A DNA stretch of 64,000 nt, from contig NZ_JAINFL010000001.1 in the NCBI RefSeq assembly GCF_022458895.1, forward strand, positions 868,001 through 932,000. The letters are read 5' to 3'. The position numbers were made by a program, and so were the translations under genes. This DNA comes from Roseihalotalea indica (GTDB taxonomy: Bacteria; Bacteroidota; Bacteroidia; Cytophagales; Cyclobacteriaceae). Positions 54,703 through 62,894 of this stretch are shown here, piece after piece (the stretch's first letter is position 1; each line of letters starts with the position of its first letter). The notes under the pieces are model-generated. The model had not been told where the DNA came from. It was given only the letters and a program-made list of their open reading frames with translations, and searched no databases.

Positions 54703-55365
54703 CTATGATGGCCGAATGCTAGCCGACAAGTTGGTGTGAGGGTGAGACCCCAACTGCTCATTGGTATATTGGATAAGTTGTATCTGATCCCGTATGTCAT
54801 ACGTTCTCAGCTTGTTTTCTTTAATGTGATGACGAATAGCAATATTCTGATCCTCTAATAATGGTAATACCTCTTTATTAAAACGGCTGGCCCGGATAAT
54901 CTCATTATTCAGATATACATAGTAATCATAACACAGGATATGAGGACTCACCTGATCTCGCTCTTTTACGGCAAACCGGCGGCTCTCGGTAGGAGCGTAA
55001 TACGGATACGGGTTATGTTTACGCAAATACGCCACTTCTCCTTCAACAACTATTTCAAAAAAAGAAGGAATGGTTACGTATGCAGTAGGCTGATACGCAT
55101 ACGTTTTGAAATAGTGCATCACGTTTTCTTCAGGATCGTAGTACCGGAAAGAAGATACCTGATGGGTGGTTAAAGTTTGTAAAGCAGCTTCTTCTGTTTC
55201 CCGGAACATGACCAGGTCGTGGGCATAGTCATAACGTATTTCGCCCTTTAGAAGCTGATGATCATGAGTGATAATAATGCCAGATGACCAAGGGGTTTGG
55301 GTGGATGCAAATGCACAACCAAGCGTGCACAGCAGTACCAATGAGGTGCTTAAAAAAAATTTCAT
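54703..55365 (-). CDS. Exported hypothetical protein
   Basis: Protein of 220 aa with a signal peptide (MKFFLSTSLVLLCTLGCAFAS). The mature part opens with a strand-rich region (LLKGEIRYDYAHDLVMFRE, HQVSSFRYYDPEENVMHYF) and ends in a charged helical tail. It is rich in Tyr, His and Glu. No family is recognised. A matching start codon and signal peptide support a real gene. Confidence 0.65.
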   Translation of the reverse strand: MKFFLSTSLVLLCTLGCAFASTQTPWSSGIIITHDHQLLKGEIRYDYAHDLVMFRETEEAALQTLTTHQVSSFRYYDPEENVMHYFKTYAYQPTAYVTIPSFFEIVVEGEVAYLRKHNPYPYYAPTESRRFAVKERDQVSPHILCYDYYVYLNNEIIRASRFNKEVLPLLEDQNIAIRHHIKENKLRTYDIRDQIQLIQYTNEQLGSHPHTNLSASIRPS

Positions 55366-55590
55366 ATCAGTCTACCTATATGTGCTACTACAGTAAGCAG
55401 CTTATGAAAAATAAATACTGAAGTGATGGTATGTGAATTCCATCGAGTCTACCTATTCTGCTTAACGAACGCTTTAAAAATATGTTAAGAAATAAGTTTA
55501 ATGTTAACTAATTTTACAGAATCGATAAAATACAGGTAACATTAGTAGGCGATATGCAGCAGACTGCTTATAATCTTAATAGTTATGCAT

Positions 55591-55619
55591 AAAAAAAGGC
55601 CAGACTTGAAGCCTGACCT
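55591..55619 (-). terminator. Intrinsic terminator after Hsp20 gene
   Basis: On the minus strand AGGTCAGGC and GTCTGGCCT form a nine-base stem (two wobbles) with a five-base loop, followed by seven T residues. It lies 22 bases past the Hsp20 stop codon. Confidence 0.88.
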
Positions 55620-55640
55620 GTTAAAGAATTCAAATAAGAC

Positions 55641-56039
55641 CTAGTATTCGCGGATATCAATACGTTTGACGTCTTCAATTTGACCTTCATGATAGGGCAA
55701 AATCACGCGTAAACGTCCATTTTCGTAAATGGCATCAATCTGCTCGCGGTCCACCGTTGCAGGAATATCAAACACCCGGTTAAACATCGGCGTCATATGC
55801 CGGGCCGATTGCTCCATATCATCGGTTACCATACTGGTATCATTCAAGACGGTATATACTATCAGTTGATTACCACGTAAGTATATGTTGAAAGACTCAC
55901 TGTGTACTGAAGGTGCATTCACCTCAATAACAAGCTTATCTGATTTTTTCTGAACATTTACCAGAGTAGCGGTAGTACCACCGCCGATTGTATTCATTGT
56001 ATCTATTTGGTGGACAAAGTCCTTTAATATATTTTTCAT
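55641..56039 (-). CDS. Hsp20/alpha-crystallin-like small heat-shock protein
   Basis: Small chaperone-like protein of 132 aa. The alpha-crystallin pattern is seen in VQKKSDKLVIEVNAPSVHSESFNIYLRGNQLIVYT and FNRVFDIPATVDREQIDAIYENGRLRVILPYHE. The usual C-terminal I-x-I anchor may be RIDIREY. Such proteins hold unfolding proteins in the cytoplasm. It has a strong AGGAGG Shine-Dalgarno six bases before the ATG, which is unusual in this phylum and suggests high-level translation, and a good terminator. Confidence 0.85.
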   Translation of the reverse strand: MKNILKDFVHQIDTMNTIGGGTTATLVNVQKKSDKLVIEVNAPSVHSESFNIYLRGNQLIVYTVLNDTSMVTDDMEQSARHMTPMFNRVFDIPATVDREQIDAIYENGRLRVILPYHEGQIEDVKRIDIREY

Positions 56040-56045
56040 AAATAA

Positions 56046-56051
56046 CCTCCT
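56046..56051 (-). promoter_or_regulatory. Strong Shine-Dalgarno (AGGAGG) before Hsp20
   Basis: On the minus strand the bases just before the ATG include AGGAGG, a full match to the anti-SD. Most genes in this window have none, as is common in Bacteroidota. Confidence 0.7.
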
Positions 56052-56241
56052 CTTGTTTTCACTTCAATAGTATATTTCACAAACGATATACCATCTGTAA
56101 GATTAACCAGTTTAGCAGACAGAATGTCGTATGTACTACTATAGTAACGACAAAATGGCATGCAAGGGTTGAGGAGAAAGCGATTTTTTTGCCTTACCCC
56201 AACCCAAACTATGCTTCTCTTGCAACAAAGGAGACTATAGA

Positions 56242-57630
56242 CTAGCGGCGTAAACGTATGGAAATCAGCACGAAAGCTCCCAGAGCGACTAACAGAAATA
56301 AATCTAGACGGATGGCTCCAACCATAGAGGGAATAATATTAATCAGCGATGCTAAAAAGATCAGTAATGCTAATGCAGTGGCAAAGATAATCTCCACTCC
56401 CAGCTTTTGACGTGTGAGTATGGCCGCCAAAATCATAGGGGCCAGCATAGATGTACCGGCAAAACTTACCCGGGCCAGCAAGGCTAGCTGATCGCTCGCT
56501 AAGATTGAGAACCCCAGTGCCACGGCAGCAAAACCGAGAATGGCCAGCTTCGTTTTCCGCAAAATTACTTTCTCATTGCCAGAAAGCAGTGAGCGAAGTT
56601 CCGTACCCATAGCAAAGATCTGAGAGTCGGTCGTAGAAAGTCCGGCTGCTAACAACCCAACTACCGCCAGGGCAGCAATGATGCCGGGTTGTTCGTACAA
56701 AAGCACTTGCGATAAGAAATCGGCTGTGCTGGCATCAGGGTAGCGAACAGCACCATATAAACCAATAAAGGCAGTAGGAAGAATTACCAGAATCGCGAAG
56801 ATGCCCACCGCTACGGCCATTAGGTGGGTGGTTTTCAGGTTGCGCAGAATCACCAGCCGGATGGTAAGTTGGGGCTGGGTAATGGGAATACAGAGAATCA
56901 CCAGAAACGAAGCCAACAGAAACTGAGGAGTAAACAAGCCATTCGGCCCAGGGGTAGATAACAGTTCAGGATTGCTGGCCTGCACTTCGTCAAACAAGCT
57001 CTTGAGGTTATCAAAATGCTCAATACAGCTAATACCAATAATCCAGCTAACAATGAGTAAGGTTAGCCCTTGTACGGCGTCGGCATGCATAATGGCTTTA
57101 AGGCCACCTATTTCGCTGTACGTGAGCATAACGCCCACAATCACGATAGACCACCCCCAGGGAGGCATAGCTTCAGGAAAAACTGCGGTTAGAAAGATGG
57201 CAATTCCCCGGATTTGTATGGCTACGTAAGGAACCAGAAACAGAAACATACCGGCAAAACTCACATAGCCCGCTAACTTGTTCTCATAGCAATTTTGCAG
57301 CAATCCTGATACTCCCTTAAAGCCTTTTTCTTTTACTTTTTTACGCAAATGATAGCCAAACCAGAGAATAAGAAAGATCATTCCCCCATCCGACACCGCC
57401 AGGAATATCCAGGCACCAATACCGTTGGTTCGGAAAAAGTCGGGCATGCCCAGCAGGGTAAAAGTGCTGAAAAGCGTGGCGGCAAATGTGAGAAAGCCCA
57501 GGATGACTCCGATGTTGGAACCGGCCAGCAGATAATCTTCGGTAGATTTGTTACTACGAAAAGAGCGGGTGGCGACAAATGCCAGCATACCCAGATACAA
57601 TGTTCCTAAAATAAAAACCCAAGTTGTCAT
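56242..57630 (-). CDS. Sodium:solute symporter (SSS family)
   Basis: Transporter of 462 aa with about 13 membrane spans. The N-terminus has STEDYLLAGSNIGVILGFLTFAATLFSTFTLLG, the usual TM2 region of SSS proteins. Later segments include YSEIGGLKAIMHADAVQGL and GLLAAGLSTTDSQIFAMGTEL, which fit the sodium-site helices. The substrate (amino acid, sugar, carboxylate or panthothenate-like) is not predictable. It starts one base after a 74-aa membrane protein gene, so the two are probably one operon. Confidence 0.9.
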   Translation of the reverse strand: MTTWVFILGTLYLGMLAFVATRSFRSNKSTEDYLLAGSNIGVILGFLTFAATLFSTFTLLGMPDFFRTNGIGAWIFLAVSDGGMIFLILWFGYHLRKKVKEKGFKGVSGLLQNCYENKLAGYVSFAGMFLFLVPYVAIQIRGIAIFLTAVFPEAMPPWGWSIVIVGVMLTYSEIGGLKAIMHADAVQGLTLLIVSWIIGISCIEHFDNLKSLFDEVQASNPELLSTPGPNGLFTPQFLLASFLVILCIPITQPQLTIRLVILRNLKTTHLMAVAVGIFAILVILPTAFIGLYGAVRYPDASTADFLSQVLLYEQPGIIAALAVVGLLAAGLSTTDSQIFAMGTELRSLLSGNEKVILRKTKLAILGFAAVALGFSILASDQLALLARVSFAGTSMLAPMILAAILTRQKLGVEIIFATALALLIFLASLINIIPSMVGAIRLDLFLLVALGAFVLISIRLRR

Positions 57631-57631
57631 A

Positions 57632-57856
57632 TTATTCTTCCTCGTTTCGTCCGGGATGTACGCGCGTGCCGATATACGTTACCAAAACAAATAGCAGCAT
57701 GATTAGAAAGGATGCCCAAAAGGTATAGGGAATACCGAATAACATGGGCTCATATACCCCGGCTGGTATGACCAGAGGTGTGAAGGTAATAATGGTGAGA
57801 AAGACCGCAGCGGCAATGCAAAGATACCAATACGTTTTATTAGGTTTTGGCGACAT
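57632..57856 (-). CDS. Small two-span membrane protein, DUF3311-like SSS partner
   Basis: Protein of 74 aa with two hydrophobic helices (WYLCIAAAVFLTIITFTPLVIP and IPYTFWASFLIMLLFVLVTYIGT), joined by a short loop with MLFGIPYTFW, and a charged tail. The layout and its position one base before an SSS gene match the DUF3311 small partner often paired with sodium:solute symporters. It may help the symporter fold or act. Function is not established. Confidence 0.7.
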   Translation of the reverse strand: MSPKPNKTYWYLCIAAAVFLTIITFTPLVIPAGVYEPMLFGIPYTFWASFLIMLLFVLVTYIGTRVHPGRNEEE

Positions 57857-58203
57857 AGGTTGTGTATAAAGTATTGAGTGATTATGTGAATGTTGAAATG
57901 AGTGAATGAAGTAGTTGGCTATATCATAAGTAGAGTTCTGTTAAAATACTAGACATTATTGTGGTTTCTTTCAATGACGTACCAGGAAGCAGTTGGCAGT
58001 CAGCAGGAGGCTGTATGGAAGACCGGCCTCCTGCTGACTGCCTCCGTTAATACACTTACCTGCCTGGTCAGACCTGCCCGGTCGGATAAGACTTTCAAAA
58101 GAAAATGGCATCTTACATAATGATCGGAATAAACTCTATTTATTGCTTGTCGATAAAATCAGTTTAACTCATCCACTCAATCACTCATTCAATAATTTGC
58201 TTA
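57857..58203. other. 347-bp intergenic region holding repeat copy C
   Basis: Apart from the dispersed repeat (57972-58144), only promoter-like AT-rich DNA is seen, which should drive the symporter operon. No gene is supported. Confidence 0.6.
57972..58144 (+). repeat. Dispersed structured repeat, copy C
   Basis: The best-preserved copy. A perfect 16-bp stem pairs GGCAGTCAGCAGGAGG (57995-58010) with CCTCCTGCTGACTGCC (58027-58042) around a 16-base loop. The left end reads AATGACGTACCAGGAAGC and the right end CATAATGATCGGAATAAACT, both shared with copy B, and the right end also with copy A. It is non-coding and lies between a symporter operon and signal peptidase I. Confidence 0.85.
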
Positions 58204-59265
58204 TCAAATAAGCTTAAACAAGCGGCTCCAGCGAATTTTATGTAACCAATCGGCATTTTTATCATAAGAGAACCAGACCAGCACCGGTTTCCCTACAATG
58301 TGGTCTTCCGGCACAAAGCCCCAGAAACGGGAATCTTCCGAGTTGTGGCGGTTATCGCCCATCATGAAATAATACCCCTGCCGGAATTCGTATTCGGTCA
58401 CTTCCTGACCGTCAATTGTTATCTTTCCGTCTACCAAGGTAGCATCCACATCTTCATAATGCAAAATAACCGGGGCGTACAAGGCCAGATTTTCTTTGGT
58501 GAGCGCAATACGGTCGCCCGCTTTGGGTAGATGCACCGGCCCGTAGTAGTCAATCGTCCATCCTAGATTTTCCTGCTGCGGATACAGGTAGTTGCCCATC
58601 GCTCCCGGTTCGTAGATGATTTCCTCTACGGCCTGTACAAAGTTGAGCTCTTTTAACTGGGCTGTCATTTCTGGTTCGGCCTTTATTTCGTAGCCTTCCT
58701 GCATCTGGGTGTATTCATCAATACCCAACCTGCGGAAAACCCGAGGGTGAATAGTTTGATTGGTTTTTACCCAATAGCTGCTTTGCCCATGCTCCGGGTC
58801 AGGTTGCAATTCACCATTCACGAAGATATCTGTATTCCGTATCTCCAGGGTATCACCAGGTAAGGCAATGCAACGCTTTACATAAAAGGTTTTCATATCT
58901 ACCGGACGCTCCCATTCGGGCGGGTAATGAAATACCACTTCTTCGTTTCGCTTAAGCTCTGTAAAGCCGGGCAGACGATAATAGGGAAGCTGAATCCAGT
59001 CCAGGTACTCGGGGATGTCGGTGCCCGGTAGGGTCTGATGGATGAGGGGTAATTGCAGCGGAGTGCGGGGGGTGGCAGTGCCGTAGTGCATCTTGCTTAC
59101 AAACAGGTGGTCCCCTACCAGAAGATCATTTTCCATAGAGGAGGTTGGGATGGCAAAAGCCTCCATAAATAAACCTCGGATAAGGGTGGCGGCAATCACC
59201 GCAAAAACGATAGAGTTAAACCACTCCCGGATCACACTCTTTTTTTTCTTGGATGATTCTTTCAT
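58204..59265 (-). CDS. lepB: Signal peptidase I
   Basis: Inner-membrane serine protease of 353 aa that cuts signal peptides of exported proteins. One N-terminal membrane anchor (WFNSIVFAVIAATLIRGLFMEAF) precedes the catalytic Ser43 in IPTSSMENDLLVGD. The catalytic Lys is in FYVKRCIALPGDTL, and the signature MGDNRHNSEDSRFWGFVPEDHIVGKP is near the C-terminus. The long insert between these blocks is usual in Bacteroidota. An open frame extends upstream to 59394, but the ATG at 59265 is the correct start. The SDR gene ends 11 bases upstream. Confidence 0.95.
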   Translation of the reverse strand: MKESSKKKKSVIREWFNSIVFAVIAATLIRGLFMEAFAIPTSSMENDLLVGDHLFVSKMHYGTATPRTPLQLPLIHQTLPGTDIPEYLDWIQLPYYRLPGFTELKRNEEVVFHYPPEWERPVDMKTFYVKRCIALPGDTLEIRNTDIFVNGELQPDPEHGQSSYWVKTNQTIHPRVFRRLGIDEYTQMQEGYEIKAEPEMTAQLKELNFVQAVEEIIYEPGAMGNYLYPQQENLGWTIDYYGPVHLPKAGDRIALTKENLALYAPVILHYEDVDATLVDGKITIDGQEVTEYEFRQGYYFMMGDNRHNSEDSRFWGFVPEDHIVGKPVLVWFSYDKNADWLHKIRWSRLFKLI

Positions 59266-59276
59266 ATTGGTTGGAA

Positions 59277-60113
59277 TTAAAGTCGAGGAATCGTCAATCC
59301 ACCATCGACCATAATGGTTTGGCCGGTAGAGTAGGGAAAGTAACCCTGTGCTAAAGCCACTACGGCCGAGCCTACATCTTCCGGATAACCCCATCGGGGC
59401 TGCACGCAGAGACCGCCTTCAATCAGTCGGTCATATTTTTCGGTGACGCCGGAGGTCATATCGGTTTTAATCACGCCGGGGCGCACATCGTACACCGGAA
59501 TACCATATTCACCCAGGCGCGTGGCAAACAGTTGGGTCAGCATGCCCAGTCCGGCTTTGGAGATACAGTACTCGCCCCGATTGACTGACGCTACCGTAAC
59601 TGAAATAGATGAAATGGTAATGATGCAGGCAAAGAAATCCGGGTCGGCCTGCCGCTGCTCAATCATCCAGTTGGCGGCTTGCTGGGTCAGAAAATAGGGA
59701 CCTTGCAGGTTGGTCTTTACCACATACTCAAAGCTTTCTTCCGTAGCTTCCAGCAGGTCTTTTCGCTCTTTGGGAGCAACCCCGGCATTGTTGACCAGTA
59801 CATTTAACTGCCCGTAATGCTCACGAATCTGCTGAAGCATCCGCCGATGGTCTTCGGTCTCGGCAATATTTCCCTGGCAGTAGATGGCGTCGTTTCCGTG
59901 CTGTTTCAGTTTCTCAACCACATCCTGCACCGCCTCCGCCGGACGCATCCCGTTAATGGCTACGTTAAAGCCCGCTTTCGCCAGTGCTTCCGCGATGCCA
60001 AATCCGATCCCCCGGCTTCCCCCGGTGATAAATGCTACTTTGGGAGCTGAGACTTCGGAAGTTTTCGAAACTTCCGAAGTCTGCTGCTTATATATATCTT
60101 CACTCATTATCAA
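59277..60113 (-). CDS. Classical SDR oxidoreductase with hairpin-encoded N-terminus
   Basis: Short-chain dehydrogenase of 278 aa (276 from the second ATG at 60107). The Rossmann motif is VAFITGGSRGIGFGIAEAL, followed by LNVLVNNAGVAP. The catalytic Ser is in TISSISVTVAS and the Tyr-Lys pair in EYCISKAGLG. It resembles 3-oxoacyl-ACP reductase and sugar dehydrogenases. The first 24 residues are an extension: residues 11-22 (QTSEVSKTSEVS) are encoded by a perfect 33-bp palindrome. The 5' end overlaps the transposase gene by 14 bases. Confidence 0.9.
   Translation of the reverse strand: MIMSEDIYKQQTSEVSKTSEVSAPKVAFITGGSRGIGFGIAEALAKAGFNVAINGMRPAEAVQDVVEKLKQHGNDAIYCQGNIAETEDHRRMLQQIREHYGQLNVLVNNAGVAPKERKDLLEATEESFEYVVKTNLQGPYFLTQQAANWMIEQRQADPDFFACIITISSISVTVASVNRGEYCISKAGLGMLTQLFATRLGEYGIPVYDVRPGVIKTDMTSGVTEKYDRLIEGGLCVQPRWGYPEDVGSAVVALAQGYFPYSTGQTIMVDGGLTIPRL
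60050..60082. repeat. Perfect 33-bp REP hairpin inside SDR coding start
   Basis: AGACTTCGGAAGTTT (60050-60064) pairs perfectly with AAACTTCCGAAGTCT (60068-60082) around a three-base loop. It lies within the first 22 codons of the SDR gene and 18 bases from the end of the transposase gene. A sister hairpin lies on the other side of that gene. Confidence 0.92.
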
Positions 60114-60690
60114 ATAAATTACTAGTAATCAACGATGGCTTAAAGTATTGATGAAAATTCTTGAACTGCTGCCTACCGCCAAACCATTCTAAAACTTCAT
60201 TCCGTTTTAGAAGTGTTTTTTTATTGCTCAGAATGGATTTATACGAACTAAAAACCCAAGTATCTGGCGAATCTGATAGCCCTACTTTTACCGGATTATA
60301 ATGAATGTAGGCAATAATTTGAGAATAATAGGCTGAATCAGACACCTCTTTGTGTTTATACTTACTTTGAAACAAGTTGCCGTGCCGGTTGAATGCTTTG
60401 TTGACAGCCTTGGAATAAGAAATAAACAAGTTTTTTAACGCCTTCTCAACATCTGATAGCGCTCCTACCGAAGCAATGCTGGTGTCTGCTTTGTTATTTA
60501 GCTTTCTAATTCTAACAAAAATATGAAAGTGCGTAGGCATTAAACAGTAGGCGAAAGTATCTATAAGATCAGTGGTGTATTCGGAATAGCGTTTTAAAAA
60601 GAAGTGATAATTCTCAGTAGTCTTGAAAAGCAACTCTTTATTGATGCTGCGGTTGTAGATATGATAGTATTTACCTTCCTCAAAACGCAT
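60100..60690 (-). CDS. REP-associated tyrosine transposase (RAYT, Y1/IS200-like)
   Basis: Single-strand transposase-like protein of 196 aa. The N-terminus has YYHIYNRSINKELLF, the HUH metal motif is MPTHFHIFVRI, and the helix with the likely nucleophile Tyr is YYSQIIAYIHYNPVKVGL. FQSKYKHKEVSD is also usual in the group. RAYTs bind or move REP hairpins and are normally single-copy, vertically kept genes. Here two perfect 33-bp hairpins bracket it. The AT-rich composition differs from both neighbours. Confidence 0.93.
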   Translation of the reverse strand: MRFEEGKYYHIYNRSINKELLFKTTENYHFFLKRYSEYTTDLIDTFAYCLMPTHFHIFVRIRKLNNKADTSIASVGALSDVEKALKNLFISYSKAVNKAFNRHGNLFQSKYKHKEVSDSAYYSQIIAYIHYNPVKVGLSDSPDTWVFSSYKSILSNKKTLLKRNEVLEWFGGRQQFKNFHQYFKPSLITSNLFDNE

Positions 60691-60723
60691 ACGCTACAAG
60701 TTAGTGATACTTTCATGGCGTGG

Positions 60724-60756
60724 AGACATCCGAAGTTTTCAAAACTTCGGATGTCT
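60724..60756. repeat. Perfect 33-bp REP hairpin upstream of RAYT
   Basis: AGACATCCGAAGTTTT (60724-60739) pairs perfectly with AAAACTTCGGATGTCT (60741-60756) around a single base. It is 33 bases upstream of the RAYT start codon. It has the same length and ends (AGAC...GTCT) as the hairpin at 60050 but differs at the centre of each arm with matching compensating changes. Confidence 0.92.
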
Positions 60757-60820
60757 TCTGAATGGGCTGATGAGTTCAATCTCTATCTTCTACTCGCCCC
60801 CAGCACCAAACCCAAACCGT

Positions 60821-61984
60821 TTATCCTTCCAAGTCAGGAATGTCTACCCAGCAGCGTTTTTCCCAGCTTTCTATGCCTTTCTCGGCTAGTTGCACACCTT
60901 TGGCGCCTTCCAGCAGGGTGTATGGGAATGGCTCGTCCTTCACTACGTGGCGGAGGAACATCTCCCATTGCACCTTAAAAGCATTATCGTGGTGTTCCTG
61001 CTCGGGTATTTTAGACCAGCCATCGTAGAAGTCAATCGGTTGGGCAATGTCGGGATTCCATACGGGTTTGGGGGTGTTGCCGTAGTGTTGAATCCAGCAC
61101 TCGCGCAATCCGGCTACCGCTGAGCCTTTGGTGCCGTCAATTTGCAGGGTAAGCAGATCGTCGCGGCGGACGCGGACGGTCCAGGAAGAGTTGAAGTGGG
61201 CGATGACTCCGCCTTCCAGCTCGAAAGTGGCATAAGCCGCATCATCGGCGGTCGCCTGGTACTTGTTGCCTTGCTCGTCCACTCGCTCGGGGATGTGAGT
61301 GGCACCCAGGCAGGAAACCGCTTTTACGCTGCCGAAAATATGATCTAGCACATAGCGCCAGTGGCAGAGCATATCGACAATAATACCCCCGTCTTCTTCT
61401 TTCTTATAGTTCCAGGAAGGACGTTGGGCCGGGATGGTATCACCTTCGAACACCCAGTAACCGAATTCACCTCTCACGGATAAAATTTTGCCGAAAAAGC
61501 CGTTTTCAATCAGTCGTTTCACTTTCACCATGCCCGGTAGCCATAGCTTATCCTGCACCACGCCGTTTTTCACGCCGTGCTCCTGGCATACATGGTAGAT
61601 ATCCAGCGCGGTTTTCGTATCGGTAGCGGTAGGTTTCTCACAGTAAACGTGCTTTCCGGCAGCCGCAGCCTGGCGTACTGCTTCGGCTCTTCGGCCGGTG
61701 GTTTGGGCATCAAAGTAGATGGAATACTGATCGTCCTGCATGACCTCATCAAGGTTGGTAGTGTATTTCTCAATGCCGGATCGTTCGCACAGCTCTTGCA
61801 GTTTTACGGCATTTCTACCTACCAGAATCGGGTCAGGCATAATAACTTCGGTAGGACTGATTTTTACGCCGCCTTGCTTGATGATTTCAACGATGGAGCG
61901 CATCAGGTGTTGGTTGGTACCCATCCGGCCGGTAACGCCATTCATAATAATGCCCACACGATGGGTCGTAAGTTCGGTGCTCAT
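60821..61984 (-). CDS. Gfo/Idh/MocA-family oxidoreductase
   Basis: NAD(P)-dependent oxidoreductase of 387 aa. The Rossmann start is VGIIMNGVTGRMGTNQHL, the cofactor motif is YCEKPTATDTKTALDIY and the active-site region is GGIIVDMLCHWRYVLDHIFG. ATFELEGGVIAHFNSSWTVRVRRD lies in the C-terminal sheet. The family acts on sugars and inositols, and many Bacteroidota members work on surface or dietary glycans. The gene reads into the SDR region through the RAYT locus, but no sugar cluster is adjacent. Confidence 0.92.
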   Translation of the reverse strand: MSTELTTHRVGIIMNGVTGRMGTNQHLMRSIVEIIKQGGVKISPTEVIMPDPILVGRNAVKLQELCERSGIEKYTTNLDEVMQDDQYSIYFDAQTTGRRAEAVRQAAAAGKHVYCEKPTATDTKTALDIYHVCQEHGVKNGVVQDKLWLPGMVKVKRLIENGFFGKILSVRGEFGYWVFEGDTIPAQRPSWNYKKEEDGGIIVDMLCHWRYVLDHIFGSVKAVSCLGATHIPERVDEQGNKYQATADDAAYATFELEGGVIAHFNSSWTVRVRRDDLLTLQIDGTKGSAVAGLRECWIQHYGNTPKPVWNPDIAQPIDFYDGWSKIPEQEHHDNAFKVQWEMFLRHVVKDEPFPYTLLEGAKGVQLAEKGIESWEKRCWVDIPDLEG

Positions 61985-62169
61985 AGCTCTTTTTTGCAGA
62001 TTGTTTTAATGATATTAATAGTGAGTTTTCAAGTTAGTGTTCTAAACCTTTTTCTGCAAAGAAATTACTTCTGCTAATAGCAAATATGTAGCACTTCAAT
62101 CTCTTTCTTCTTCATTCCAACCAACGAATAGATATTTCACTCTATACATAATAAAGCATGAATAATGAG

Positions 62170-62547
62170 ATGAAACGTTTACTTACAATTTCATTGGCAG
62201 TACTCTTTTGTATGATAGCCCAAAGCTGTCAGGAGGATGAAATCATTCGTGATCTTGATCGTGAGTTTCCTGAAAATGCTGAGATTATTTCATTAGCACC
62301 AGGTGAAGCATACTTTTACAAATTTCAAGCTATTCCATTTGAGGGAGGTTTTTCTATTGAGGAAGCTCCATTATGGGCAGAAATTAGTGAGTTTAATATT
62401 CAAGATGGGAAGCTTGGTTATCTGTACAAACCTGAAAAAAGCTTTGTGGGAAACGACTGGGTAGAGCTAGCCATGTGTGTAAGTGTCGGCGGACCGGAAT
62501 GTAACAATGTACCATTTGTTACCTTAGGCTTTAAGGTAGGCCCTTAA
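62170..62547 (+). CDS. Small hypothetical lipoprotein
   Basis: Lipoprotein of 125 aa starting MKRLLTISLAVLFCMIAQSC, with Cys20 as the acyl site (the ATG at 62158 would add four residues). The mature part is beta-rich (SLAPGEAYFYKFQAIPFEGG, VELAMCVSVGGPEC) with two further Cys residues that could pair. No family is recognised. A perfect stem-loop follows the stop codon. Confidence 0.65.
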   Translation: MKRLLTISLAVLFCMIAQSCQEDEIIRDLDREFPENAEIISLAPGEAYFYKFQAIPFEGGFSIEEAPLWAEISEFNIQDGKLGYLYKPEKSFVGNDWVELAMCVSVGGPECNNVPFVTLGFKVGP

Positions 62548-62558
62548 AAAAAGCTTCT

Positions 62559-62590
62559 TGCTCAGAGTCACTTGAAAAGGACTCTGAGCA
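62559..62590. terminator. Perfect stem-loop after lipoprotein gene
   Basis: TGCTCAGAGTC (62559-62569) pairs perfectly with GACTCTGAGCA (62580-62590). No T-run follows on the plus strand, so it may terminate weakly; the minus strand has no U-run either. Its CTCAGAGTC core is shared with two other palindromes at 62.7 and 63.5 kb. Confidence 0.6.
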
Positions 62591-62721
62591 TTACAGATGA
62601 TAGAAAGTGATTTTGAATCAATCTTTGCTTATTAAACTGATTGTGTCAGATTTTGGTCACTCAGTAAAGAATGTTTCGTCTAGTTCAGTAAGCCGATAAA
62701 CAGGATGAAAAGACATTGTTG

Positions 62722-62814
62722 CGACACTCAGAGTCCTCTGGCGAGTGACTCTGAGGAGGGTAAGGATCGCCTGAGAGTAGTCAGCGCCCGATGACTTTGA
62801 GGAAAATTATGTGA
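62722..62814. repeat. CTCAGAGTC palindromic repeat, copy 1
   Basis: CTCAGAGTC (62727-62735) pairs with GACTCTGAG (62747-62755). The unit begins CGACACTCAGAGTCCTCT and ends AGCGCCCGATGACTTTGAGG, both close to the ends of copy 2 near 63.55 kb. A second, weaker stem lies in the right half. Confidence 0.7.
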
Positions 62815-62894
62815 CCAAACGTACTTTTAGTTTATATAGATCTGGCAATGCCTTATAGCTTTTGTTGGGTGTTAGTTACCTTGTTGCTCCATCT

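Larger units (their letters stand above)
62548..62894. other. 347-bp intergenic region with palindromes
   Basis: No gene is seen. The gap contains a perfect stem-loop just past the upstream gene and one copy of the CTCAGAGTC repeat; the rest has no structure I can identify. Confidence 0.5.
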
